Positions 41,446-49,995 of a stretch of 64,000 bases of DNA are shown here, piece by piece. The stretch is from contig JAFAYV010000056.1 of NCBI GenBank assembly GCA_019240115.1, forward strand, positions 62,001 through 126,000, given 5' to 3'. This DNA comes from Solirubrobacterales bacterium. GTDB lineage: Bacteria > Actinomycetota > Thermoleophilia > Solirubrobacterales > Solirubrobacteraceae. The position numbers and the translations under genes were made by a program. Within the stretch, counting starts at the first letter, position 1. The number at the start of each line of letters is the position of its first letter. The notes below the pieces were generated by a model. The model saw only the letters and a program-made list of their open reading frames with translations, had not been told where the DNA came from and made no database searches.

Positions 41446-42373
41446 TCAGCCCGAACAGCACCAGCCATATTCCCGCGGCCACGATCAGCGGAGGGTCGCC
41501 GAGCACCACGTCCTCGGGGGCCTCGGCGCCGCCGGCCCGGACCACCTGGCCATAGCGTCCGAGCGCCAGGCAGAACGGGATCAGCGTCAACTCCCGCCAG
41601 GGATCGCCGTGGCGGGCCGGCACCGCCAGCGCCCACATCGCGTAGGCGACGATCGCGCCGATCCCGGAGCCCACGAGCATCCCGCGCAGCTGCGCCAGCG
41701 AGTAGCGGTTGAGCACTCGGCGGCGAGCGACTCCGCCGGCCGGCGGGCGCAAGCGCTCGGCGTAGCGCTTACCGGCGGCCAGGAACAGCGCCGCGCACGT
41801 GACCACGAGCAGGAACCAGCGCGACAGCTCGACCGGCGCCGCGACCCCTCCGGCGACGGCGCGCAGCACGAAGCCGCCGGCGATCGCGATCAGGTCGCAG
41901 AACAGCACGTGCCGCCAGATCAACGTGTAGCTGATCGTCAGGGCCAGGTACCCGGCGGCGACCACGGCGAGCAGCGGGCTGAGCGCAAGGCAGGCCAGCA
42001 GCCCGGCGCACATCGACGCCATCCCGATCGCGAGCGCCGGGCGGGGCGCGAGCTGGCCGGCGGCCACCGGCCGGCGGCGCTTGCGGGGATGCTGGCGATC
42101 CTCGGCGGCGTCGCGGACGTCGTTGACGAAGTAGATGCCCGAGGCCAGCAGGCAGAACGCGGCGAACGCGATCAGCACGCGCTGCGGCACGTCGGCGCGC
42201 CCGAGCGCCCCGGCCGCGCCGGCCGCGGCGACCACCAGTGCGTTCTTGATCCACTGGCGCGGTCGCGCGGTGACCAGGGCCGCGCGCAACGGGCCCCGGT
42301 GAACGACCGGCAGGGCGACGGGCGGGGCGTCGGCGAGCCCGCGCTCGGGCAGGGGCCGTCGGGAGGCCGACAT
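41426..42373 (-). CDS. ubiA: Decaprenyl-phosphate phosphoribosyltransferase-like UbiA prenyltransferase
   Basis: 315 residues with about nine transmembrane helices. UbiA-superfamily Asp-rich motifs are NDVRDAAEDRQHPRKRRRPVAAG (NDxxD) and CDLIAIAGGFVLRAVAGG; ARPRQWIKNALV near the N-terminus is typical of DPPR synthases. It would join 5-phosphoribosyl diphosphate to polyprenyl phosphate, the step before DprE1/DprE2. It is first gene of the ubiA-dprE1-dprE2 operon. Confidence 0.92.
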   Translation of the reverse strand: MSASRRPLPERGLADAPPVALPVVHRGPLRAALVTARPRQWIKNALVVAAAGAAGALGRADVPQRVLIAFAAFCLLASGIYFVNDVRDAAEDRQHPRKRRRPVAAGQLAPRPALAIGMASMCAGLLACLALSPLLAVVAAGYLALTISYTLIWRHVLFCDLIAIAGGFVLRAVAGGVAAPVELSRWFLLVVTCAALFLAAGKRYAERLRPPAGGVARRRVLNRYSLAQLRGMLVGSGIGAIVAYAMWALAVPARHGDPWRELTLIPFCLALGRYGQVVRAGGAEAPEDVVLGDPPLIVAAGIWLVLFGLSVHAAA

Positions 42374-42430
42374 CGCGGTACGACGCTAGGCCGGGCGCCT
42401 CAACCCAGCCTGTCGCGCCCATGAGGAGAT

Positions 42431-42455
42431 TCTCAAGATTTCAGTAAGATTAGGA
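42431..42455. promoter_or_regulatory. AT-rich element with AAGATT repeats between ubiA and the glycosidase gene
   Basis: In a GC-rich spacer, tctcaagatttcagtaagat contains two aagatt hexamers with an 11-bp period, the one-helical-turn spacing typical of OmpR-type response-regulator sites. It lies in the 105-bp divergent region and could control both directions. Confidence 0.4.
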
Positions 42456-42478
42456 GGTCGTCGCGCGCCTGTGGCAGC

Positions 42479-43711
42479 ATGGTCCCGATGGCGACCACGA
42501 GCCCCCCGCGGTCGTCGCGTCTCCGGCTGCCGTCCCCGCGCCGACGCCGCCTCCCGCGTCGACGGATTCGCCGGGCGGCGACGATCGCCGCGCTGCTGTG
42601 CCTGGTCCCGGCGCTCATCTCCTATGCAGGCGCGCTGACCGAGCGGTCCGACACGTCGGTGGGCATCCGCACGGTCGAGTGGCTCCGCGACAACGGGGCC
42701 CGCTCGCTGGTCAACCGCGTCGAGAACCTCTACTACACCCTCACCGCGCCAGCCAAGGGCGGACCGGCGCTGCGCGCGCTGCCCCATCAGGCGGGAGCCG
42801 AGCCGGCGGGGACCGGTCCGGCGGCGCGAGCCAGGTCGGCGGCGGGAGGCGAGCCAAGGGCCCGCGTCCACCGACGGCGAGTGTCCCACGCGTACCGACC
42901 GCGGCGCATCCGTCCCGTCATCCGTCCCGCACTGCCGGGCGAGGGCGTGTGGCGGCCGACGTTCGCCGGCGCCTCTGGGAGTCCGCCGGTGCTGATCACG
43001 AGCTACCGGCCCGAGCCCGCGTACCCCCAGCTGGTCGCCGGGGTGGCGTGGATCGACACGCACCGGACGAGCGTGTCGCTGTACCCCGGCAGCGTCGAGC
43101 CGGCCGTCGACCTCCCGTCCCGCGGTCCGATGGAGGTGCCGCCGAACAAGCGCTCTCGTCTGGTGGCCACGTTCAACAGCGGTTTCAAGCTCAGCGACTC
43201 GGGGGGCGGCTTCGCCGCCGGCGGCCACACGTACGCGCCGCTGGAGTCCGGGGTGGCGACGATCGTCCGCCACCGCAACGGGCGGATCAACATCGACGCC
43301 TGGCGAGGTCCGGCCACCGCGCCGCGCGGCATCGTCTTCGCGCGACAGAACCTCCCGCTGATCGTCGACCACGGGCAGCTGAACCCCAACCTCTCCGACG
43401 GGCCCGAGTGGGGCGCGACGCTGGGCAACGCGGTCCTGGTGTGGCGCTCGGGCGTCGGCATCGACCGCCACGGAGACCTGATCTACGCCGCCGCCAACGA
43501 TCAGACGGTGTCCTCGCTGGCACAGATCCTGCAGCGCGCCGGCGCGGTGCGGGCGATGGAGCTCGATATCAACGCCGAGTGGACGAGCTTCATCACCTAC
43601 CGGCATCGGGGCGCGCGCCAGCCGGCCAACCTGCTGGCCGACATGGACCGCTCGCCGCTGCGCTACCTGACGCCCGACGATCGTGACTTCTTCGCCGTCT
43701 ACCTGCGCTGA
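42479..43711 (+). CDS. Phosphodiester glycosidase-family (NAGPA-like) protein
   Basis: 410 residues (ATG 42479 or 42488). A basic N-terminus leads into a signal or anchor helix (AATIAALLCLVPALISYAGAL, ~33-53), then a Pro/Arg-rich linker, then the phosphodiester glycosidase domain at ~175-410: LVATFNSGFKLSDSGGGFAAGG, GRINIDAWRG, LPLIVDHGQLNPN, GIDRHGDLIYAAAN, AVRAMELDINAEWTSFITYRH. The family removes capping sugars linked by phosphodiester bonds or acts in envelope polysaccharide metabolism. It diverges from the arabinan-precursor operon. Confidence 0.87.
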   Translation: MVPMATTSPPRSSRLRLPSPRRRRLPRRRIRRAATIAALLCLVPALISYAGALTERSDTSVGIRTVEWLRDNGARSLVNRVENLYYTLTAPAKGGPALRALPHQAGAEPAGTGPAARARSAAGGEPRARVHRRRVSHAYRPRRIRPVIRPALPGEGVWRPTFAGASGSPPVLITSYRPEPAYPQLVAGVAWIDTHRTSVSLYPGSVEPAVDLPSRGPMEVPPNKRSRLVATFNSGFKLSDSGGGFAAGGHTYAPLESGVATIVRHRNGRINIDAWRGPATAPRGIVFARQNLPLIVDHGQLNPNLSDGPEWGATLGNAVLVWRSGVGIDRHGDLIYAAANDQTVSSLAQILQRAGAVRAMELDINAEWTSFITYRHRGARQPANLLADMDRSPLRYLTPDDRDFFAVYLR

Positions 43712-44771
43712 GCGCCGGCGCCGCGCGGTCGCCGCCGGCGTGGCCGCGGTGGCGGTGCTCGGGGCAGCGAGCGGCTGCGGCGTCGTCGCCGCCGCGCCGC
43801 GGGAGCGCGTCCGCGCTGAGGTGCTCGCCGCGCGGCGGCCGGCGGAGCGGCGCTCGGAGTCGTCAGATGTTGCGCGGTGGCCGGCGGTGCGACGCTCGGC
43901 GTCGGCCGGTGGCGCCCCGTTCGCCGTCGGCGAGCGGATCCTGCGTCTGGTCGATCACAGCCGGCGGATCCGGCTTCCCGGTGGTCGCCTGGTGCCCCGC
44001 CCGGTGACCACGATCGTGCGCTATCCCGCGCTCGGGCCGGCCACGGGAACCGATCGGACCGGGGCGGCGCCCGACCGGGCCGCCGGGCCGTTCGGCCTCG
44101 TCGTGTTCGGCCATGGGTTCGCCGTCACCCCGCGGCCATACGCCGCGCTGCTGCGCGCGTGGACCCGCGCCGGGTTCATCGTCGCGGCCCCGATCTTCCC
44201 GCTCGAGAACGCCAACGCGCCCGGTGGCCCGGACGAGGACGACCTCGTCAACCAGCCGCGCGACATGCGCTTCGTGATCTCCTCGCTGCTCGGGCTGTCG
44301 CGGCGCCGCGGCTCGCTGCTGCAGGGCATGATCGACTCTCGCCGGATCGCCGTCAGCGGTCAGTCCGACGGCGGCGAGACCGCCCTGTTCACGGCATATG
44401 TGCCCGGCTACCGCGATCTCCGGGTACGGGCGGCGGTGATCCTGTCCGGCGCCGTCCTGCCGCACGGTCCGTTTCGCTTCCCGCGCGGAGGACCGGCGCT
44501 GCTGGCCACGCAGGGCACGGCGGACACGATCAATCCGCCGCGGTTCACCGACCGGTCGTTCGCGCTTGCCCGTCGTCCGAAGTTCCTCCTGGCGCTGCTG
44601 GGCGCGGGCCACCTTCCGCCGTACACGACGCAGCAGCCGCAGCTGTCGATCGTCGCGCGCGTGTCGGTCGCGTTCCTGCGCGGCTACCTGGACGGCGAGC
44701 GTGACGCCGCGTCGCGGGTGCGGGCCGCCGCCCACGCCCCCGGGATCGCCGCCCTGAGCGCCGACCCGTGA
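43683..44771 (+). CDS. Exported alpha/beta hydrolase (chlorophyllase/dienelactone-hydrolase-like)
   Basis: 362 residues from GTG 43683, overlapping the glycosidase gene by 29 bp. A signal sequence with a possible lipobox (AVLGAASGCG) precedes the enzyme domain: LVVFGHGFAVTPRPYAALLRAWTRAGFIVAAPIFPLENA (oxyanion region), nucleophile elbow VSGQSDGGETAL (G-x-S-x-G), and a late His in LLGAGHLPPYT. Substrate unknown, probably an ester. Translational overlap suggests joint function with the glycosidase at the cell surface. Confidence 0.83.
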   Translation: MTSSPSTCAERRRRAVAAGVAAVAVLGAASGCGVVAAAPRERVRAEVLAARRPAERRSESSDVARWPAVRRSASAGGAPFAVGERILRLVDHSRRIRLPGGRLVPRPVTTIVRYPALGPATGTDRTGAAPDRAAGPFGLVVFGHGFAVTPRPYAALLRAWTRAGFIVAAPIFPLENANAPGGPDEDDLVNQPRDMRFVISSLLGLSRRRGSLLQGMIDSRRIAVSGQSDGGETALFTAYVPGYRDLRVRAAVILSGAVLPHGPFRFPRGGPALLATQGTADTINPPRFTDRSFALARRPKFLLALLGAGHLPPYTTQQPQLSIVARVSVAFLRGYLDGERDAASRVRAAAHAPGIAALSADP

Positions 44772-44823
44772 CGGGCCGGCGCAATGCTCACCACTGAGCG
44801 CCGACCCGTGATCGGGCCGGCGC
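44758..44823. terminator. Duplicated GC-rich hairpin between convergent genes
   Basis: gcgccgacccgtgacgggcc... (44758-44782, including the hydrolase stop) is repeated at 44798-44823 with one extra base. Each can fold as an 11-bp stem (gcgccgacccg / cgggccggcgc, one G-U). The second copy is free of coding sequence and suits a bidirectional terminator. Confidence 0.65.
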
Positions 44824-44846
44824 TCGTCAGTCGGTCGAGCGTGCGG

Positions 44847-45167
44847 TCAGGACAGCGCGATCTCGGCGACGGCCGCCTCGGGCACCGTGACCTCCGGTCC
44901 CCGGGTCGTCGCGTCGCGCCAGATCACGTAGTCGCCCGCGGCCAGGCTGCCGAAGATCGCGGTGAGCACCGCGCCCGACGCGGTGGTGCGGTCGTGCACC
45001 CCCGTGTGCACGCGCGGACCGTCCGCGTCGGCGGGGCCGATCTCGATCTCTCGGCCCCGGTAGCGCTCGTCCGGGTAGATCACCAGCGCCCCCCGGCCGG
45101 CGCCGATGTCCAGCGCGACGCTGGCGCTCGGCGCCGCCGGGATCGGCTGTTCGCCCGGGTCGGTCAT
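44847..45167 (-). CDS. Hypothetical beta-rich protein after DUF4331 gene
   Basis: 106 residues: VALDIGAGRGALVIYPDERYRGREIEIGPADADGPRVHTGVHDRT and AIFGSLAAGDYVIWRDATTRGPEVTVPEAAVAEIAL. The alternating strands suggest a small beta-barrel. Its start overlaps the DUF4331 stop (ATGA), so it is probably made with it. The phrase DIGAGRGALV resembles a methyltransferase motif, but the protein is too short and the context beta-rich. No family assigned. Confidence 0.7.
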   Translation of the reverse strand: MTDPGEQPIPAAPSASVALDIGAGRGALVIYPDERYRGREIEIGPADADGPRVHTGVHDRTTASGAVLTAIFGSLAAGDYVIWRDATTRGPEVTVPEAAVAEIALS

Positions 45168-46543
45168 GCGCCGGCCGACACGGTCGACAGCGGCGCGGTG
45201 TCATAGCCGCTCTGCGGGGTGCCGAGGTACGGGAACTGACTGAGGTAGCTGGTCGAGCTCGGGTCCAGGCCGTCGGTGAGCAGCGACGCCGCCGCGTCGG
45301 GCGTGTAACTGTGGTCAACCAGCGGGTACGTCGCCCCGGCGATCGCCCGCAGCTCGACCGACGTGATGTCGTCGAACACCCGCCGGCCGTTCGGGAAGCC
45401 GGCCAGGTCGTTGCCCAGCAGGCCCAGCGGGTTCGGGCTCTTGGACGGCGGGATGGCCATGTTCAGGCGCAACTCGTCGGCGTACGTGGAGCCGGTGTAG
45501 TTCTGGAACCCGGGGATCAGGCCCGACGGGATCCCGGTCAGCAGGATCGCCACCAGGTCCGCTCGCGCCGCGGTAAGCCCGGCGAGGTGCGGGAACACGC
45601 CCGGGTACAGCACCGGCAGCAGCCTGGCCAACTCGGGGTGCTGGACGTACTGCAGGAACTCGAAGTCCTGGGCCGGCGTCAGGGCGTTCCACTCGTCCTT
45701 GCGGCCCATCGGCACGATGACCTCGTTGAACAGCGGGTTGGCCAGGCGCGAGACCTGGACGAAGCTGCCCGACTCCTGCACGGTCCCCGGCGTCGCGCCC
45801 CACGGGTCGCGGATCGTCGAGCGGTAGCGACTGGCCGACGCCCACACCCCGACCACCGATCGGCGATCCCCGGGATCGGTCGGCGTGCCCCAGCCGGTCA
45901 GGTCGGACTTGGGGACCTTCAGCGCGATCGAGTGGACGCTGAAGTCATGCGTCGCGTTGACGCCCAAGTACTTGGCCATCCCGCCGATGTGCAGGTTCTC
46001 GAACGGCCGCAGGTCGCCGAGGTCGAACACGGCGCCGAGGTCGATGTAGAACCCCTCGAGGCGCTGGCCGGCGAACACCGTCCGCCCGCCGGGGAGCGGG
46101 GTGATCGCCTCGTTGGCCAGCGCCACGTAGTTCGGCGTCGAGAACTTGCCGATGTTGCACGGCGGGCACGGCACGTGCGACGCCAGCACCGACCCGTTGC
46201 GCGTCACCGAGTAGAACTGCTTGCGGTTCCAGTTGGGGCTCGAGATCGAGTCGATCGTCCCCGTGTTGTAGAGGAACGTGTTCGGGTTGACGAGCTCGAC
46301 GTCGAAGCTGAAGTCATAGGTGACGTCGGGAACACCGTCGCCGGTCCTGTCGATGTAGATCGAATACAGGACGTCCTCGCCGAACTCGAAGAAGTTGGGC
46401 CCGCCAAACGGCGCCTCGAACGGCAGGAAGTTGGCGATCAGCGTGACCGTGCCCGGATCGTCGGGTGAGACGAACGCGTACGTGTCGGTGTTGTCGGCGA
46501 CCGGGTCCTTACTGCTCGCGGGCGCCTCGCGGTGCGAAGACAT
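45164..46543 (-). CDS. DUF4331-domain protein
   Basis: 459 residues from ATG 46543, starting with the diagnostic MSSHREAPASSKDPVADNTDTYAFVSPDDP. Further signatures: IANFLPFEAPFGGPNFFEFGEDVLYSIYIDRTGDGVPDVTYDF, FAGQRLEGFYIDLGAVFDLG, NPLFNEVIVPMGRKDEWN and GFPNGRRVFDDITSVELRAIAG. Function of DUF4331 is not established; the protein lacks its own signal peptide. It sits between a Tat-signal His-rich protein gene and a coupled small gene. Confidence 0.92.
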   Translation of the reverse strand: MSSHREAPASSKDPVADNTDTYAFVSPDDPGTVTLIANFLPFEAPFGGPNFFEFGEDVLYSIYIDRTGDGVPDVTYDFSFDVELVNPNTFLYNTGTIDSISSPNWNRKQFYSVTRNGSVLASHVPCPPCNIGKFSTPNYVALANEAITPLPGGRTVFAGQRLEGFYIDLGAVFDLGDLRPFENLHIGGMAKYLGVNATHDFSVHSIALKVPKSDLTGWGTPTDPGDRRSVVGVWASASRYRSTIRDPWGATPGTVQESGSFVQVSRLANPLFNEVIVPMGRKDEWNALTPAQDFEFLQYVQHPELARLLPVLYPGVFPHLAGLTAARADLVAILLTGIPSGLIPGFQNYTGSTYADELRLNMAIPPSKSPNPLGLLGNDLAGFPNGRRVFDDITSVELRAIAGATYPLVDHSYTPDAAASLLTDGLDPSSTSYLSQFPYLGTPQSGYDTAPLSTVSAGA

Positions 46544-46571
46544 GTGATTGACCTCCGAGGTCGAGAAAGGG

Positions 46572-46856
46572 TCAGCGGGCGTGGCGGACGATCTGCGCCG
46601 CGAGCTGGCGGTCGCGGACGACCCACTCACGGTCGCCCGACATGAGCGCGACCTCGCCGGTCTGGTGGTTGCGCACGTAGGCCACGACCGGCTTGGCCTG
46701 CGTGTGATGCTGCTGCTTGGGGTGATGCTTGCGCTTGGGGTGATGCTTGGCGGAATCCGCGGCGGCGTCGCCGACGGCGAGAACGCCCCAGGTCGCGACG
46801 CCGGCAGCCGCGCCGGCCGAGCCCTTCACGAAGGCGCGCCGAGTGAAATCGTCCAT
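46572..46856 (-). CDS. Small Tat-signal, His-rich protein
   Basis: 94 residues. The N-terminus TRRAFVKGSAGAAAGVATWG is a twin-arginine signal (R-R-x-F-x-K). The mature part opens with a His/Lys-rich run (HHPKRKHHPKQQHHTQ) and ends with a compact domain (VVAYVRNHQTGEVALMSGDREWVVRDRQLAAQIV) seen in other actinobacterial Tat proteins. The His run could bind metal ions. It is 28 bp upstream of the DUF4331 gene in the same direction. Confidence 0.78.
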   Translation of the reverse strand: MDDFTRRAFVKGSAGAAAGVATWGVLAVGDAAADSAKHHPKRKHHPKQQHHTQAKPVVAYVRNHQTGEVALMSGDREWVVRDRQLAAQIVRHAR

Positions 46857-47010
46857 CCCTGTTCTCCTGTGTGGCGATGGAGTCGTCGACTCGGGTCCGG
46901 GGTCCCGGGGCCGCGCTGACGACCGAGTATGTGCGATGTTACGGAAACCTGAAGGATTCGGATCACAAACTCGTGCATAGTCATCCGTCTTCCCGGTGCG
47001 TCGGGTTCGA

Positions 47011-47487
47011 TCACCGCTCGAGGGCCGCGATCACCCGCTCCATGACCCCCGACGCCCGCTCGAGCTCGCGGGCCCCGACGGCCGCCCCGATCCGGTCCGA
47101 CCACGGGTGCTTGGCGATCGTGACCTGCCGGATCGCCCCGTAGCCGGGCTCGGTGCACGCGACGAGCTTGGACCGGCGATGCGCGGGGTTCGGGCGGTAC
47201 TCGGCGAGGCCGCGCTCGACGAGCAGGTCGGCGACGCGCTGCACGCCCTGACGCGTCATCCCCATCCGCCGCGCGATCTCGGCGACCGGGCGGGGCGCGT
47301 CGAGGACGCCGCCGAGCACCTGCCACCAGGCCGGCGTCAGATCACCCTCGGCCGCAAGGTCCTGGGCGGCCTCCATGAACGCGGCGTGCAGGCGCAACGT
47401 GGTCACGACGAGCCGAGTGAGCGCAGCCCCCTCCGCGGTGTGCTTCGGTGGCGGCGGCCACGCATCGCGGGGCGGGATCGTGCTCAT
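47011..47487 (-). CDS. MarR-family transcriptional regulator
   Basis: 158 residues with the MarR winged helix: LTPAWWQVLGGVLDAPRPVAEIARRMGMTRQGVQRVADLLVERGLAEYRPNPAHRRSKLVACTEPGYGAI (recognition helix TRQGVQRVADLLV, wing NPAHRRSKLV). It likely represses a nearby gene and is relieved by a small ligand. The start overlaps the stop of a truncated DJ-1/PfpI gene, suggesting an original DJ-1/MarR operon. Confidence 0.92.
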   Translation of the reverse strand: MSTIPPRDAWPPPPKHTAEGAALTRLVVTTLRLHAAFMEAAQDLAAEGDLTPAWWQVLGGVLDAPRPVAEIARRMGMTRQGVQRVADLLVERGLAEYRPNPAHRRSKLVACTEPGYGAIRQVTIAKHPWSDRIGAAVGARELERASGVMERVIAALER

Positions 47488-47649
47488 GCGGCCTGCATGA
47501 GCACCGGGAACGCCTCGGGGTCCCCGCCCCAGAAGACGCCCTCGTAGGCCTCGAGCGTCCGCTCGGACGCGAGCCCGAGGCGTCGCAGGACGGCGCGGGC
47601 GAACTGCACCGGCGACTGCGGTCCGGCGGTGATCAGGTCCCCGTCGACG
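47484..47649 (-). pseudogene. C-terminal remnant of a DJ-1/PfpI-family protein
   Basis: After an in-frame TAG the minus strand reads FVDGDLITAGPQSPVQFARAVLRRLG and ends VFWGGDPEAFPVLMQAA at a TGA overlapping the MarR start (ATGA). The VDGxLIT box is the conserved C-terminal part of DJ-1/PfpI proteins. No start codon or N-terminal two-thirds (catalytic Cys) remain; the break is directly next to the start of the divergent methyltransferase gene. Confidence 0.6.
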
Positions 47650-47666
47650 AACTAGCGTGTATCCCG

Positions 47667-48302
47667 GTGAGCGCCGAGGTCTCCAATCCGCTGTTCGCGC
47701 GGCTGTTTCATCACCTGTGCGGGCGCGACCGGGGCCAGGGCGAGCGCGAGCTGCGGATCGAGCTGCTCGCCGACGCGCGCGGGAAGGTGGTCGAGGTCGG
47801 CGCCGGCAACGGCATCAGCTTCGAGCACTACCGCGCGACGGTCACCGAGCTGATCGCGGTCGAGCCCGAGCCCTATCTGCGTCGGCAGGCGGTCGAGGCC
47901 GCCGCGGCCGCGCCGGTGCCGGTCCGGGTGCTGGACGGCACGGCCGCCGCGACCGGCCTGCCGACGGCCGCCGCCGACGTCGTGGTCGTCTGCGGTGTGC
48001 TCTGCACGGTGCCCGACCAGGCAGCGGCGCTGCGCGAGCTCCGCAGGGTGCTGCGGCGCGGCGGCGAGCTGCGCTTCTACGAGCACGTGCGCTCCCGCCG
48101 CCCGGGATTCGCTCGCTGGCAGACCCGGATCGACGGGCTCTGGTCGCGGACCATGGGCGGCTGTCACACCGACCGCGATACGGTGGCGGCGATCGTCGAT
48201 GCCGGCTTCATCGTCGAGCGCTGCCGCGGCTTCCCGTTTCCGGCGGGGGCGCGGATCTACCCGGTGGCGCCACGGGTGCTCGGGATCGCGTGCAACCCCT
48301 GA
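47667..48302 (+). CDS. Class I SAM-dependent methyltransferase
   Basis: 211 residues from GTG 47667; the longer ORF-track form overlaps other sequence. SAM motif I is KVVEVGAGNGISFEHY, motif II region LIAVEPEPYLR, later DVVVVCGVLCTVPDQAAALRELRRVLRRGGELRFYEHVRS. It resembles UbiE/Methyltransf_11-type enzymes acting on small lipophilic substrates. It diverges from the truncated DJ-1 gene. Confidence 0.88.
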   Translation: MSAEVSNPLFARLFHHLCGRDRGQGERELRIELLADARGKVVEVGAGNGISFEHYRATVTELIAVEPEPYLRRQAVEAAAAAPVPVRVLDGTAAATGLPTAAADVVVVCGVLCTVPDQAAALRELRRVLRRGGELRFYEHVRSRRPGFARWQTRIDGLWSRTMGGCHTDRDTVAAIVDAGFIVERCRGFPFPAGARIYPVAPRVLGIACNP

Positions 48303-48335
48303 GCAACCCTTGACGCTCTGGGTATCGTCACGCCC

Positions 48336-49955
48336 ATGTCCGCCACCGACACCGCTACCCCCGCCACCACGACCGCGGTCGCGCCGGTGGGGACGATCAA
48401 CGTCTTTGACCCGCACCCACTGAACTGGCTGTTCATCACCTGGAACACCATGGAGGAGCCGATCCGGACCGATCCGGATGGCTACATCGTCATGGCGCTC
48501 GCCGAGTCGGCGCAGTGGCGCGACGAGCTCACGCTCGAGGTCAAGGTGCGCGAGGGCGCGCGATTCCAGGACGGCGTGGCCTGCACCGCTCATTCGATCA
48601 AGCAGAACTTCGACGAGGTGCAGAGGTGGGCGGCGCCGCACCCTCCGGGCACCTATCTGAACTTCCATCCCGAGGCGGAGTGCGTGGTCGAGGACGAGCT
48701 CACGTGCGTGTTCAAGCTTCCCGAGCCCGACGGGCTCATCCTCGGCAAGTTCCGCGGCTTTCACATCGCATCCCCCGCCTTCTGGAGGGAGTACGGCTTC
48801 GGGTACCAGAGAATCGGTACCGGCGAAGGTCACTGGTGAGCGATTGACGCACCGGGCCCGTGGGGCACCGGACCGTTCACCCTGACGGAGGGCTTCTCGA
48901 CGATCGAGACCGTCATGGGCATTCAGCGCGTGCGCCCCGACTTCGTCGCCACGAACGTCATCACCGGCGATGACCGGACCGATCGGGTGGTCCTAGAGGC
49001 GAACACCGATCACAACACCCCGCGCGTCGCGCAGCTGCAGAAGGTCGTGTTCGTCAACGACGTGACGCCCGAGCAGGCGTTGGACGCGGTGTGCGATCAG
49101 GACGGCGTGCTGGACATCGTCACCGAGGTCTCGCCCGCCGACGCGCAGCGCGTCGAGTCCTCGCAGTACGCCAAGCTGGTCACGATCGAGGCCAACCGGG
49201 TCCTGCTGGGGATCTTCAACACCTACCCCGATCGCCCGCTGGCCGACCGTCGCGTGCGCGAGGCGTTCAACCTCGCCGTCGATCGCGACCGGATCGTCGA
49301 CGAGGCGCTGGCCGGCTACGCCCGGCCGCTGGGGGCGCTCACGCCGCCGTGGTCCGGAGGCGGGTCCGGCGCGGAGCCGCGGGCTCGCGACGCCGCGGCC
49401 GCGAAGGCGCTGCTCGACGAGGCCGGGTGGTCCGAGGGCCGCGCGGTCACGATCGCGACGCCCGCCCCGTTCGAGGGCATCGCCGCGATGATCGCCGCCG
49501 ACGTGCAGGACGCGCTCGGCATCGGCGCCGAGGTGATCGTCGTCGGCGACGACGAGATCGTGCCGGGCTCGCTGACGCTGATCGAGAAGAAGCTGACGCC
49601 CCCGTGGGACATTCTCATCCACGCGTGGTTCGACCTCTCCTCGGACCTGCCGCCGGCCGTGATGCACCGCGAGTTCTTCGGCGACGACGGCGCGTTCAGG
49701 GCCGGTCCCCCGGACGCCGAGTTCAACCGGCGCTTCGGTGCGCTGGTCAAGATGACCTCGGCCGAGGAGGCCCAGACGGCGGCCGGCGAGATCGATCGCT
49801 ACTGCTACGACGAATCCAAGGCGCTGTTCCTGTGCGCGCCGAACGCGCTCTACGCCGTCAACCGGGAGGTCGAGTTCACCGCCTACAAGACGACGTTCGA
49901 GCTCGCCGAGGCGCAGGTCTCAGCCCAGCACTGGTCGCGGCGCAACGGCGGCTGA
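48336..49955 (+). pseudogene. Family 5 ABC substrate-binding protein interrupted by an in-frame TGA
   Basis: Two ORFs, 48336-48839 and 48915-49955, are in the same frame. The only interruption is TGA at 48837, and coding sequence continues across it (EGHW-stop-AIDAPGPWGTGPFTLTEGF). Together they make a ~539-residue peptide/nickel/oligosaccharide-type binding protein: VREGARFQDGVACTAHSIKQNFDEVQ, ILGKFRGFHIASPAFW, RPLADRRVREAFNLAVDRDRIV, AKALLDEAGW. No signal peptide is visible at the N-terminus, odd for this family. The stop may be an inactivating mutation, a sequence error or a recoded codon. No permease is adjacent. Confidence 0.82.
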
Positions 49956-49995
49956 TCGGCGCCGCCCGCGCGCCTCGGCCGCCGCTCCGGCGTGG

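Noticed and set aside
44847-45167. Methyltransferase motif DIGAGRGALV
   Set aside because: The protein is only 106 residues, beta-rich, and lacks all other SAM motifs.
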